Part shown: piece by piece, positions 1 through 12,359 of the stretch
Layout: every line of letters starts with the position of its first letter
Numbering within the stretch: position 1 is the stretch's first letter
Assembly: GCA_903813345.2 (NCBI GenBank)
Contig: CAIIXF020000002.1
Span: 35,298,109-35,343,608, forward strand
Length of the DNA stretch: 45,500 bases
Source of the DNA: Owenia fusiformis
Lineage: Eukaryota; Annelida; Polychaeta; Sabellida; Oweniidae
Reading direction: 5' to 3'
The notes under the pieces: generated by a model
Database searches by the model: none
Told to the model about the DNA's origin: nothing
The model's input: the letters and a program-made list of their open reading frames with translations, nothing else
Program-made: the position numbers and the translations under genes

Positions 1-3000
1 ACACAGATTGAAAGATTTATTCGCCATTAGCCTGGAAACAACAATTAAGATGAATGGGATAACAGTGTTCTCATTGTAAGAGATCGGCAACTACCAGCGT
101 TTGACCTGTAAATGTTAGGCATGTTGTTTACTTTGTCATCAGCAATGTTCACCAAACATATATTTCATTTTCTATACTGAATCCTGAAATATGGAGATAA
201 CTTCGTCAGGCAGGCTACAATTGCATTATGGGTGGTGCCAATTCATTTCTCACGGTGGAAACCTGAATAGAGTATTTTCAATACTCCACGTTTCGCAATG
301 AATTCATCTGGTTTTAATTGTTTCGCGTTTAGTTATTTTTTATTCAAATTTTGATTAAAATTTATTTTAAGAATGGAGAATGGGCACGATATAACTTTCC
401 TGCCTTTGTACAGCAAGAGCGTAGAGATGGTAGTTGACAAGTTGACTAATGAGTTCTAAAAGACAGAGAACAATGGGCAAGCTTTGTTTGAGAAATTGCC
501 GAAAGTGTGAGCGCATGTGTCCACTGCGTTACATCTGTGCTTTTTGAGACTATTGATGAATTGGAGGACGTATGAGTGGATACTTCACTTCAAAGACTCT
601 TCTCTTGGAATATATGTTGTCTTGGTACTTGGTCATAATTTAAGTGCGCTTTGGGGCAGTCTAAAGAATGGGGTTTATGGGTCAAAATTAAAAGCTTTAT
701 TGTCCTAACAATCCAAATATTTACAAAAATGAATGTGATCTCCTATGGCATATTTGGGCTTATAACAAGCCTCCACTTTGTAGAACTAGCTAAGGGACGC
801 CAATTCAGATCCTGTATAACGTTAATGACGAGATGTATATCCCTGACTAGATTTTATGCTATATTAACTCCAAACAGTAGAGTTTGTTTAGATAATGAAG
901 TACCTTCATTTTCCACATGTAGAACTGTTGCAACCTTATCCCGCTTTAACCTGGATTTCTGCCAGATTCGTTTTCCCACCAGATAGATATTTCCCGTATC
1001 GTTTACCCAGAAATCAACAAAGTGGACTCGCTCTATGCCCACCTTGAATAAAGTGTTAAATATTTTACTTAATTATAGTTAAACTTGAATCTGACGGGTG
1101 AAAGATTATCAGTAATATTTCCAATTAGCCAACCAATATTTTCTCAGCAATATATTTTATGGCTTATTTCTAATTCTAATATGATGTGTGACATCACAAT
1201 GACTAGGGCAATTGATTTATTGGTCTTTATTAGGGCATATATGACCACATATTAAAAAAGCTGTTAGTTTTTTATTATATTAGAATCGAAACAAAGACCT
1301 CGATTCTATGATTAATGGCAAACATATGACCTCGGATTTTATTCTGGCCATTGCCAAACACGTCAATCGCTACGCAATTTCGGTCTTTTAACAATGAACA
1401 GAATAAAATATTCGGTCATATATTGCGCCTTAAATCATAAAATCTCGGTCTGTATTCCTTAAATATAAAGCTATGTTTTTCATATATTACCACATACCCC
1501 CAATAACATCATCTTCGGATTTCCCTGATATAAAGTTCGACATGTTTTAAAGACCCCATATAAAGTTTAAACCAGTTTCGCTTATATTTCAGTATTACCC
1601 AATATTATCAAAATGTGATAGACAATGTATGTGAAACGTGTTTTTCAAAAAGTAGTTTTAAAGGACTTTATGTTCGGATAATCGCTTATTTATTCAAAAC
1701 TAAACTTTAGAGCTCATACATATCGTTAAATAAGCAAAGATTCACACCAATGTACATAATTCATTCTCACATATCTTTTGAAGAAAAATAAGAAAATTGG
1801 TGGATGAATAAGCGAGGTATGAACGAACTCATGCATGAAAGTGGGTCAGAGAGATGCGTTTTGAAATTTTATTTCTCTTAGAAACCAATGGTATTGTAAT
1901 ATTTAAAACCTAATATATTCTATTTTCAACCTAGTTAGATAAAAGAAACATTGGTTTCAGATAATTAGAAAAGGTTGACGCACAAAAAAACACGATGGTG
2001 TCACTTAGGATGCACATTTTGTTTAATATGCTAAAACATAGTGACACATTAGATATGGAATTTTATTATTGAAAGAGTATGTTCTTTGTTCAATCTTCTA
2101 AAAAGTGTTAAAAAGATAATGTGTTTTGCACAGTATAGTGGAATATTTGATGATTAAAAATGTCAAATTTTATTTGAAAATTCCGAAAAATTTGAACATT
2201 TAAGAAATGACAGGCTTACAACGTTTTCCCCCAAGTAATGAAGCGTAGTAAAGAAAATGATAAAAACGTATTTTCAAACTTTACACGAGGCCTTTAAGAA
2301 ATAACATATAAGAAACGTCCATTAACCAAGGATCTAAAAGCGTCACAATGTATTGCCAACATCTCATATCTTATCATGGGTTGATGTTATGAATTAAAAA
2401 TACGCAAATTGTCTCGTTGTTTATACACATTATATAAACATTATTATGGAACAGTTAAATAAACTAAATCACCAAACCATATGACAGTGATAGGAGCAAG
2501 CCAATAGCCATCAATGGACAAAGCAACTGTACAACTGCTGTACAGAAACAATGAGAAACAAAACATAAAAACAGAGACTGGCATTCTTGAAAGCATCGAA
2601 TGCGTGTAAGTGAACATGTTGGCAAGTGCATGTTGAAAGCATATGGATGAGTTCTAAAGCCACGAGTTTCAATCTCCCCCCCCCCCCCCTTCAAAGAAAC
2701 ATCCACGTGCGCTTATCATTTTGGATGGGTGGGACCAACTTCTTTGGTTGAAGCTATGCGTGCATATTGTTGAAATTTACTACTAAGGGTTATTGGGTTA
2801 TGTTGTATTTTGTATATCTGTGGGTATGTTTACCGTTTCATGATTTGCCAGATGGTGGCCTTGAAACAACATTCCTAGTTTACAGATTTCCAAAATACAT
2901 CAACTAATTCATGAGCTCGTAAACGAGTTGTAAACAGCGCATAAATGGTATTGGGCCAGAATGGCAAAATCAGTGTGTGTTCCACGTGGGAACAGTTGAC

Positions 3001-3565
3001 TTGTGTTTTGAGTCACGTCCTTAAAGAGCTTACTTTCAAATTTATTGAGTTTTAATTGACATGTTATTTTGGAAAAAAACACAAGAAAAATTACTCTTTG
3101 GAAAAATAGAATACTAGTATTTCTCAAAACGTTGCTTTTGGAGTATATCGTATCTTAGATGTGAATGAAGATAAAGATTCTTAGAGATCCTAGAAACATC
3201 CCTAGTTGGTTATTCTTCTTGTCATTTCACTTTCGATTTATCTAATTATGATTGATATACTATATGAAAATGTCAAAAATCTTATCTTGAACCTGTTTTA
3301 CCTCCATTCATAGTTTCTGTTTCCCTTTTATTGCAATCTAAAATCGAAAATGAACATTCCTTACTTGAACATTGAGTTTTTTCGATATCGTTGTAAATTT
3401 CGCTTGTTCTATGAAAAAACTTTTTTCTTTTTTATTATTGTTCCATACATATTTTACAACACAAATCGAATACTTATATAATTGTACATAAAAAGGAAAT
3501 GTGGTGGTGGTGGGGCAAGGAGGTTGCACATACTTATATCGTATGCTGTTGGTTGCTTTGGTTTG
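1..3565. other. Gene-poor stretch, nothing recognised
   Basis: I see no gene I can support here. Short open frames exist on both strands. The most protein-like is a minus-strand frame at 854-1042, but it ends in a stop and has no recognisable domain or splice context. There is a run of 14 C at 2676-2689. The sequence is AT-rich and otherwise looks like ordinary intergenic or intronic DNA. Confidence 0.5.
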
Positions 3566-3898
3566 TTAGAGGTCAGGGCCTACTCTTAAACGTTTTTCAA
3601 TTATTTCCCATCTTTTACGGTGCTTTATTTCTTCTTTGTTTTCCTTGCTGATGTAACTTTCTATTTCTCTTTCTTTTTTCAGAATAATTTTGAAGATTCC
3701 TAGTGTTGGTATTTCTTCTTATACTTTCCTTTTGTATATGATATTCTTAAGATGGAGCAGGAAGATATTGTAGCTTTCCGACTGTGCTGTATCTCCTAGG
3801 AGATAAAATCCAAACTGGAAGACTTTATCACCTAGAGCCTTCCAGTTTGCTGGTACCTCTATTTCTATTTTCCTGTGACATTCATCAATAAAGTTTCT
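3566..3898 (-). pseudogene. LINE C-terminal remnant (L1-like), broken
   Basis: A minus-strand frame of 111 codons runs from 3898 to a TAA at 3566-3568 and is interrupted by one internal stop about midway. It reads like the region downstream of the reverse transcriptase in L1-like non-LTR elements: a hydrophobic FLLHLKNIIYK stretch, then a lysine- and glutamate-rich helix containing EREIESYISKEN, then KRWEIIEKRL close to the end. In such elements this segment follows the palm and thumb domains. The RT motifs themselves are absent, so this is a 5'-truncated dead copy. The assignment rests on the pattern of residues rather than on an alignment. It could be another retroelement clade. Confidence 0.45.
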
Positions 3899-4837
3899 GA
3901 TGATATCACATTGTCATAATCCATGTTCTGTGCCATCAATTGCATTTTCATTGAAAAAACTTACTTTTTATGAGAAATAGTCTTTAATTCATATTATCTT
4001 CACACCCATTGTATGCTTTCAAATCTTGCTTATGTAAGAGAGAAATTCTGTCAAGATGATCATTTGAAAATACATACATTTTAACAAAACATCTATATTA
4101 ATAAACAGTTCACACTAGCAAAAAATCTCCTTCGAACAAGTCTCTCATGAATTAGGTTCAGGCCCCGACGCAGCTCAAGAAGTGTAGATGGTAAAGGTCT
4201 ATCACTATAGTAATTTAGATAAGAGTGAGTTACAAGAAATACATGTGTTTTAAGTACTTTATCAAGCTGTCAGGAATCCGGCGTGAGACCAGTTTTTCAC
4301 CATATGGGGAGTTAGGGTTACATGACAAATGTTGGTCTAAATCACTCTTAACTACCATCCTCATGATGTTATAGCCGGACAAAGGATTCCATATTTAGAT
4401 GGTTAAAATAAAAAACAAGGTCAAAAAGTATTTTGATTTTACCTGGATACTGTCAGAATCTGACCATTGGATTATTATTTAAATACTCTGTTACTTAGTA
4501 AGAGTGACTTTTCACATTGCATTTGTCATTTAGGCTACATAGGATTTAAATCCAATGTTAAATTCGACATATTTTAATTTGTATAACTGTCAGATACATA
4601 AGGATAATATGAAAAGTAAACCAGTAAAACTGATGAATATTCAAGTTAAGGGGAATTTTGTAATACCCTGACATGTTATTTCCCCCGAATCCCCCACCTG
4701 GTGGCGAAACTGGTAACTACCTACTCGCATCTGAGTCATTCTAGCTCAATATGCAAATTCGATATGAAGAACGAGTCAATCGGTCATGTAGCTTGGTTGT
4801 TGGAGCATTAAAATATTATCAAATTGTCGTCGGTTTT
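3899..4837. other. Intergenic, nothing recognised
   Basis: AT-rich sequence with no coding frame, RNA gene or repeat that I can support. Confidence 0.5.
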
Positions 4838-5449
4838 AGTCCCACTGTCGTCAACCACGAGTCCCACAGTTGTAAACCACGAGTCCCACTGTTGTCAACC
4901 ACGAGTCCCACAGTTGTAAACCATGAGTCCCAGTCTTGTCAACCACGAGTCCCACTGTTGTAAACCACGAGTCCCAGTGTTGTAAACCACGAGTCCCAGT
5001 GTTGTCAACCACGAGTCCCACAGTTGTAAACCACGAGTCCCAGTGTTGTCAACCACGAGTCCCACAGTTGTAAACCACGATTCCCAGTGTTGTCAACCAC
5101 GAGTCCCACTGTTGTCAACCACGAGTCCCACTGTTGTAAACCACGAGTCCCAGTGTTGTCAACCACGAGTCCCACTGTTGTCAACCACGAGTCCCACTGT
5201 TGTAAACCACGAGTCCCAGTGTTGTAAACCACGAGTCCCAGTGTTGTCAACCACGAGTCCCACTGTTGTAAACCACGAGTCCCAGTGTTGTAAACCACGA
5301 GTCCCACTGTTGTCAACCACGAGTCCCACAGTTGTAAACCACGAGTCCCACTGTTGTCAACCAAGAGTCCCACTGTCGTCAACCACGAGTCCCACAGTTG
5401 GAAACCACGAGTCCCACTGTTGTCAACCAAGAGTCCCACTGTCGTCAAC
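4838..5449. repeat. 22-bp minisatellite, about 28 units
   Basis: A 22-bp unit with core ACCACGAGTCCCA is repeated about 28 times. Units differ mainly at two places: GTCAACC versus GTAAACC, and CCACT, CCAGT or CCACA just before the next GTTGT. Since 22 is not a multiple of three and the unit has no stop in several frames, long open frames appear on both strands (5043-5549 plus, 5005-5460 minus). They are by-products of the repeat and not genes. Confidence 0.95.
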
Positions 5450-6700
5450 TGTTTTTTCATATTGGCTTTTAGCCTGGGATTTAACTAGAGTAAAATCCAA
5501 TAGTTTTCAATCACTTGAAATAAAGCTAGCTATATATTGTACATTATAACATATTATATTATACGACATGTGCCAAATTTGGGCGCATTTGATTCCACAA
5601 TAGAGAATAAAAAACAGAGGCGCCCCTATCATGCCTGTATAACGTATGTCATTGCACGTAACAATTAAAATATCAAACTTTGGCAAGTTTGTAGGTCGTC
5701 GTAACTTTGGCTGTTTTGTTGCCTAAAGATATATATATAGTTATATATGTACAAACGCTCTGGCAAAATTTTCCATTTTTAAGCAAACATGACCCAACTA
5801 ATTTAGAGTGGGAGTAAGCAATGGGGTAGACGTTAACACTATGTTCAGAGACAAAGCAAACAAACACAATCTAAAAAGATTCAATTTAAATATACTGGTA
5901 CTGCCATCTGTGTAAACACAATATTCTGGTGCAGTACATACGTTTCAATAATAATCCCATTTGATCATGTTTAGAACCATATAATTGATTCTTTAAGATG
6001 ATGTTACTAAAGTTGTTAGAATAACCAACACATTCAGATTTCTATCGTAGTTTCAAAATGGCCGCTTTGAAAACGGCATTTGACCGAACATATAGCCAAT
6101 ATGAAAGACAAAATGCAGGTACCTAGAAGTGTAGATGAGTATCCACTAGGCCGGTGAACCTTTAATAATTAAAAGCATGTTATACGAAATAAAACAAACA
6201 ATCAATGATATAATTCATCAAAATTGTTGTTTCGGGATTCGCCAAACCATTTCAAGGAACTCTTAGAAAGAAAGACATCCCAAAACAATAAAACTGATAT
6301 ATAGCCCATTAACACATTATAAACAGTATCGGGTAATTAAAACTGTTTTATTTTGGACAGAATGTGTTTAGGCTACCTTTGTCGTCAGTTGATAACACCA
6401 TGGAAGTAATAGTCATTTTAGTGTTTTCTACCCCAGATTTACAAGGCGAGAAGTGACCTTGGTGGGTTTATGGTCGTGAATTTTAAATGTAATGGAGCAA
6501 TCTACTGCTTGTTATTGTGTCACAGAGATATCCCCTTAAAGTGAAACACTGGATTGAGAAGATAGAAATTAGACTTTTCTGTAGAAAGACTATTAAAATA
6601 GAAGTTGTCATTGGACATATACGATATATATATAAATATAATTATTATAAACAAGCGTATTTTAACTTTTTATGGTTATTTTCCCATAAACTTTTCTTTC
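5450..6700. other. Intergenic, nothing recognised
   Basis: AT-rich DNA with short AT-dinucleotide runs near 5729. No supported gene or repeat. Confidence 0.5.
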
Positions 6701-6802
6701 TTTTACATATGAGGAAGGGGTATATCTTTTACATATGAGGAAGGGGTATATCTTTTACATATGAGGAGGGGGTATATCTTTACATATGAGGAAGGGGTAT
6801 AT
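6701..6802. repeat. 26-bp tandem repeat, four units
   Basis: Four consecutive copies of a 26-bp unit containing ACATATGAGGAAGGGGTATA are present. The third has an A-to-G change in GAGGAGGG and the fourth lacks one T. Confidence 0.9.
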
Positions 6803-7594
6803 TTAGAATTCGTTGGCAATTGAGAACTATCGAATGGGAGTTTTGAGAGCTGTGTTTAGGTATTTCCTAAGTTGCCATTGTGATCTCATATTGTTTGGCA
6901 ACGGAGGCTATTTGTAGAAAAATGAAAGAAAAAATCCCAATGGTGTAGGCATATTAGCGGTCGAAAATCTGAATCATAAAGTTCCACAATAAATATTATG
7001 TAGAAAAGCAAGAAACGTACGTCAGAGCCGATAGCTCCTCCTTTATGACAGTGAGATATGGCTATGGAACTACAAGAACTTGGATGAACTGACCCCAAAA
7101 AGCTGTAATTATGTATTTTCCACATATCTTCCGCAATGTGTAAGACATCAAGAACGCTCCTTCACCTTTGCACAACCTTAAGAATCCCGATGATCAAAAT
7201 ATGCTACGTGAGTGTTTCGACTTTCCTGACTAAATCATGACCCAGATTCTAAGGAATTTTACAATTATGATGCCCTGGGCCATTTCAAGGTAGTGCACAC
7301 AAATGAATTTTTCCTGCAATAATGGACTTACAAATGGTCTATTTTTGGAAAGGTTATGATGAAATGATATTTTTTGTTTACGAAAGTATATATTGCATTT
7401 ACCCTGCGTGCAGAGTCTAATTAAACTACACTCTGCCTAGTAGAGACCATATTACAGTTTAGTAGCCCCGCCCACACAACGGGTACCGGTGACAGTTTGA
7501 GTAATAAATCACTTCTGACTTATGCGCAGGCCTTTCTTCCACCATTCAGCGAGCTTGAATAAACATACGCCAAATGCGTTCTAATTAAATATGC
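6803..7594. other. Intergenic, nothing recognised
   Basis: No supported coding frame. GC content rises toward 7450-7600, ahead of the promoter-like segment. Confidence 0.4.
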
Positions 7595-7700
7595 GCATCT
7601 AATTGGTCAATTCCGGGCTCAACGATGACATCAGAAGGAATGAACATATATAGAACGTCGGTCAAATTTGGCCGACGAACACTGATTGGCGCGGTGAGTT
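7595..7700 (+). promoter_or_regulatory. Candidate TATA promoter with first splice donor
   Basis: An inverted CCAAT box (ATTGG, 7602-7606) lies about 40 bases before a TATATA box (7647-7652). A near-perfect palindrome, AACGTCGGTC AAATTTG GCCGACGAAC in outline, sits at 7654-7680, where transcription would be expected to start. A strong donor-like GGTGAGT follows at 7693-7699. The order fits a promoter with a very short noncoding first exon, or the LTR of a retroelement. I see no protein that it clearly drives. Confidence 0.25.
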
Positions 7701-10700
7701 CACAGGTTTATTTTAGTTTGAAAGAGTGAAGAAGAAGCTCTCTTTTAAGAAGTGAAGTCAAACGAATGCAAAGGGTATATTGCATTTACAAACTTGATGA
7801 CCCGAGAGAAACTAAGAGTGATAGTAACCCCCGGGTGGTAACCTCTGATAAACACACAACTCTCATCCGAGTGAACAGCCTAGATACACTTTTTCTCGAG
7901 CATGAAATTATTATGTGCACTTGGTTATTGTTGACAAGCAAATGGATAATCATAAAATTTTGTGGATGAGAGTATATTGATTACCTATATTATTCACGTT
8001 ATTTTTCTAACGTATGATTATTTATAGATTTCCAATTTTCATTTTGTTCACTTAGCACGATTATACTGAACGAAATCACAGAGATTGGTACTATCCATAA
8101 TAATCTTTAATCTCTCCAACTTAAATAAAACATAAACTATTAAGGTATTTTCGTCGAAAATACATGTATTCCAAATATTTGGAAGAAGTGTCGAAAATGT
8201 CAGATAGCCCCTTTAATACTAAACATACAGATGCCAGATTATAATTTTGCATATTATGTGGTTTGAAGAATTTCAAGAAGGTCAAGTTTAACAACAGTTG
8301 TATAGTTGTGGTAAACCAGAAATAAAAATCAAGGGAAAACACAAAGTTGTGATACATAATACGCCAAGAGAAAATTGCAAAATACCACGATCATACGTCC
8401 GGGCGGGAAACACTTAATCTAAAACACTAATTATAATCGTACGAGGTTAGGATCTCGACAGGGGTGGCCATGCTGAGAAAATATCATATTTGAGTAAGAG
8501 ATCGTATCCTTAGCGGGGTTAAGGACAAATCACAAATTATATTTTTGAAACACGAACCAGTATTTTGGAACAGCACGTTACTGGCCATTGATGGTGTAAG
8601 GTATCACTCCCGTAAATTAAATGACAATGTCGGTCATCATTCTACAAACGCCGACTAACGGTTAGAAGTGTGGATTGAGGAAAAAGGGTAATCTTTGACT
8701 CATTTCAAATCGTCTTATTTGTATAGGAATGGGAATAAAAGAATATGAGAGTATTTTAAAAGCGACATGCGTTTTGAATATACAAGAAGTATTGGTTTAT
8801 CTCATGGAAGTGTTTTAAAACACAGAGGGGTGTCAGCTTCTAAAAATTCCCAAAGTACATTGAGTAAACGTGTTTTATGGATCCGAATAAAACAGAAGTT
8901 AACATCTGAAATAAGAAACAGTTCTAAATGAAAATTCAAGTCAAGCATATATGCATCAATATATCGTTGATCAACCCATCCACAGTGAAGGTTATACGGT
9001 ATTAAAAAGCCTGCTCGAAAGATACTTGCTTTATCGATGAAGCTACTGAAGCAAGCTGATTTGACAATGGTTAGATACGTTAACAACAAAAAGACCCTGA
9101 AGGGTGGATGCTTACCATAGGGGCGCCTGAACCCAGTTTCCATATCTATGAGTTTTTTATATCTGCCTCACGACCAGGTTCTAGATTATTTCATGAAATA
9201 TGAGCACACGTGGTTCTGAAAAATGCTAACCAACAGAAGATCAGAGAAAATGATTAATCCTCCCTTTCAAGGCGTATATTTTTAAATGTCTAATGGGGCC
9301 GTATAACTAATTATCCTTGGCGAACGTTACATTTCGATTACCTATCTGTGCATCAAAAACAGTCAACTTGATATTATAAAATCGCAGGCCTCAATGCAAT
9401 TCTAAGAAATCCCGATGGTAGTCTTGACAATACTGTATATTAACCTGGACAACCTGTGGGACCTGACCAATATTACAGATTTGCTGAACTTTGCAGCCAG
9501 GACATGCTTTATTCCGTGATAAACTTAACCTGATAACTTAACCTCCATATCAATATCTTTGGTACGGACTGAAAACCCCAATCACGCATTACCATGACAA
9601 TATATTCATTTGAAATTAAAGAGATGCGATGAACATCAGACAGAAATGGATTGTGGCAATGTTTTTCTGATATGGTGGATGAGACTCATTTGACATGGTT
9701 TTTGGCCGTTTGATAGTCGGGGTGTAACTGTTTGTTTTGCTCACTTGTTTCTTTAGTTTTCCCTTCATCGTGGCTATTGTGCTTGCATATTTAATTAGCA
9801 TAAAAGTCCTCTCTGGTTCCAGGCGGCTGTACATGTACAACTATAAATGACCCAAATGAACTGACAGCCTGACACAATGCTGTACGTATTACATAAATAA
9901 ACATCAGACTACACCAGTCACATAAGCTAAAAATAAAAATAAACATCACCAGTGAGTGGCACTAAAATTGCGAAGATTAAGTCACCTAAACTATTTGAAA
10001 TGAAATTATCTAAATATTTAGAAGATAAATGAACAGTTGCAAACACTGTCTTGTTACTTCATAGAAGGCATATGAGAACGGATTTGTATCGATATGGCGA
10101 ACTGAATTCAACATTGTTTTTCTTTTAAACCAATTATTGAAAACATTCTGTAAAAAACATTTATGAAATGGACACAGATTGACAACAATTTAATGCGAAA
10201 ATTATTTAAATATATTTTTTATAACTGTTTTTGTTAAAAAAACATATTTTTAGTGCATTTTTTTTGTTCCTTTCTACAAATACTTGAAATAGTACAATAA
10301 CGTCATTTTGAAGGGCAATATAGTGAAAAACCGAGGGCCAATCCTTTACATGTTTCTTATATGTTTGTCCCAAACTGACCTGAATTCTGGAATTTGATTT
10401 ACGCATCTTGAATTTGACAGTTTTTATCTGGATCATGGTATGTATTGAGAATATCATATCAATGCTTATACCATACGCTTTAGGAAGTTCAATTAAACCC
10501 ATCGAACCATTTCAAAAACATCCCCGTAATTATATTATTTCTTCCTTTACAACAGATTATCACGTCGGTGTGTGAAATATTCGGATTGTATTTTCAGATG
10601 CGATATATTATATTACGCCTAGGTTCATGACTTTATTTCAATAACTCGAACTCGATACAATACCCTCTATACTTTCTAAGAGATGTTCTCACATCATAAC

Positions 10701-11285
10701 TAAGATGAGAGGTTGCCCTAGTAACCCCAGCTGAGGTTACGTATCCTTCGAGTTTATCTATCTTTAAACATTTTTCACACTCTATCCTTAAAAGCTAGAA
10801 TCAGAACTAGTCACTTCAAACGCTGGTATCATTTATATTCCAAGAAAAACTAGTTTAATGTATTACATTGAACGAAATGGGCATATGAATGAATAACCGG
10901 GATATCAATACATCCGATTATTTGCTTTCATATAAATGTCATGTTGTAAGAGAAGGTCTCATTAAATTTGAGTAATGTTGATCGTCTATCTATCAACTAT
11001 TTTCAGATACTTTTACAAATAAACAAAATTGATCGACATGTTTACAAAGATGTTATTTTCTTGTAAACGAGCATTTTTCAGTGGCCAACGTGTGTTTTCG
11101 ACCAACATTTTATTTGACCATTTACCACCTAAAATATGTTGTTTACCCGCAAACAGTTGCAAGCAATAAATAATAAAAACAATTAAGTTGTGGATTTCTC
11201 CACGTTGCACTATTATTCTACAATTATTTTCGTATGTTCTTCAATGTTTATATCGTGATGGTCGTTTGGACCCAAGATATTAGTT
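7701..11285. other. Long stretch without recognisable genes
   Basis: Only short, unconvincing open frames are found on either strand (for example 8802-9143 minus and 10206-10502 minus). None has a domain, signal peptide or splice context that I can recognise. Confidence 0.5.
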
Positions 11286-11319
11286 TTTTGTTTGTTTGTT
11301 TGTTTGTTTGTTTGTTTGC
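11286..11319. repeat. GTTT microsatellite
   Basis: About eight uninterrupted GTTT units. Confidence 0.95.
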
Positions 11320-11709
11320 TCGATTGGCATCATTCAATTATTAAGGATTTAAGCCTTGGATTCAGTGCTTTGTTGACTGAATCATTCCACGGAGGTGTTG
11401 TTTCCAAATCTGCATGACCCCGCAGAGGGAATACAAAGTTTAGGATACAACGCCTGAGCATTGCACAATATTTTCTACGAACTTACCCAAATGATACGAA
11501 GTACACTAAAAAGAATATTTTCAATGAAACTCTTTGTATGGGTTAAGTTGGCAAAGCATCAATTACAATCTATAAAGTCAAGTTGTCATCATTGAAAACC
11601 ATTCAAAGAATGACCTTGGAAAGTAGATTTCTCACAAATAATCTTTAGTTTACAGCGTTTACTTATAGTCCGTTACTTTGACCACATCGCAGCATGTAAT
11701 ATGCCATTA

Positions 11710-12059
11710 GGCCATAAGAAGTAGATTCTTTGTTTTGCGTCCCCTTGCTTGCACGATTTGGAGTAAATCAGAAAAAACAAACACATCCAAATAACAATCA
11801 CAAGGGTCTGAAAGTATCATCGCATCTTGTTCAATCAGAATCAGACGATATAACGGATAATTTGGCGTGTATCAAAATATAGATATGTGTTTGTAATCAC
11901 TGCAAATTGGTATGTCATCCCTTTTTATGCCCATAAAAAGTATACATTCCTCAGCAAACAAGTTTGTGTTTTTTCTTGGGTTTGTGTTTGTTTTCCTTGT
12001 ACCCTTGCATGATTTTGAATTTGCCAGGACGCAAAACAAAGAATCTACTTCTTATGGCC
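11710..12059. mobile_element. MITE with 33-bp perfect TIRs and TTA target duplication
   Basis: The first 33 bases (11710-11742, starting GGCCATAAGAAG) and the last 33 (12027-12059) are exact reverse complements. Further imperfect pairing continues inward. TTA flanks both ends (11707-11709 and 12060-12062). A TTA target duplication with termini starting GGCC suits a PIF/Harbinger-type MITE. The 350-bp length and lack of coding capacity make it non-autonomous. A short open frame (11912-12133) runs through it and is not a gene. Confidence 0.8.
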
Positions 12060-12179
12060 TTACTAGTTATATAACTGTTTTTTCTAAGATACATAATTCA
12101 AACAAGTTCGTTTCGCAAGATATTTGGAGCTAATGTATGTATGACATGCATCATTTTTTCTCTATATGCACAGAGAACT

Positions 12180-12251
12180 ATTTACGTATGATTTGTATCG
12201 TTTTTAGTGTTCTTTTATAAACATTAAAAACGATACAGATCATATGTAAAT
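12180..12251. other. 72-nt near-perfect hairpin
   Basis: The 32-base arms 12180-12211 and 12220-12251 are reverse complements with about three mismatches, and the loop is only about 8 bases. This could be a minimal palindromic element or a small-RNA hairpin. The sequence alone does not decide. Confidence 0.6.
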
Positions 12252-12359
12252 ATTTTTCCGTGGTGTAATGATTCACGTTGACACCAACGCGAAATTGCAA
12301 ATCTCCCGCTCTAAACACGAAACTGAAGCTGATCGTGTGTCTGAAGTAGACTAATTGTA

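Noticed and set aside
854-1042. Minus-strand frame with GNIYLVGKRI, briefly considered as an NHL/TRIM-type fragment
   Set aside because: Too short and ending in stops, with no repeat periodicity and no splice sites that extend it.
5005-5549. Overlapping open frames on both strands of 151 and 168 codons
   Set aside because: Products of the 22-bp minisatellite; the peptide repeats simply mirror the DNA unit.
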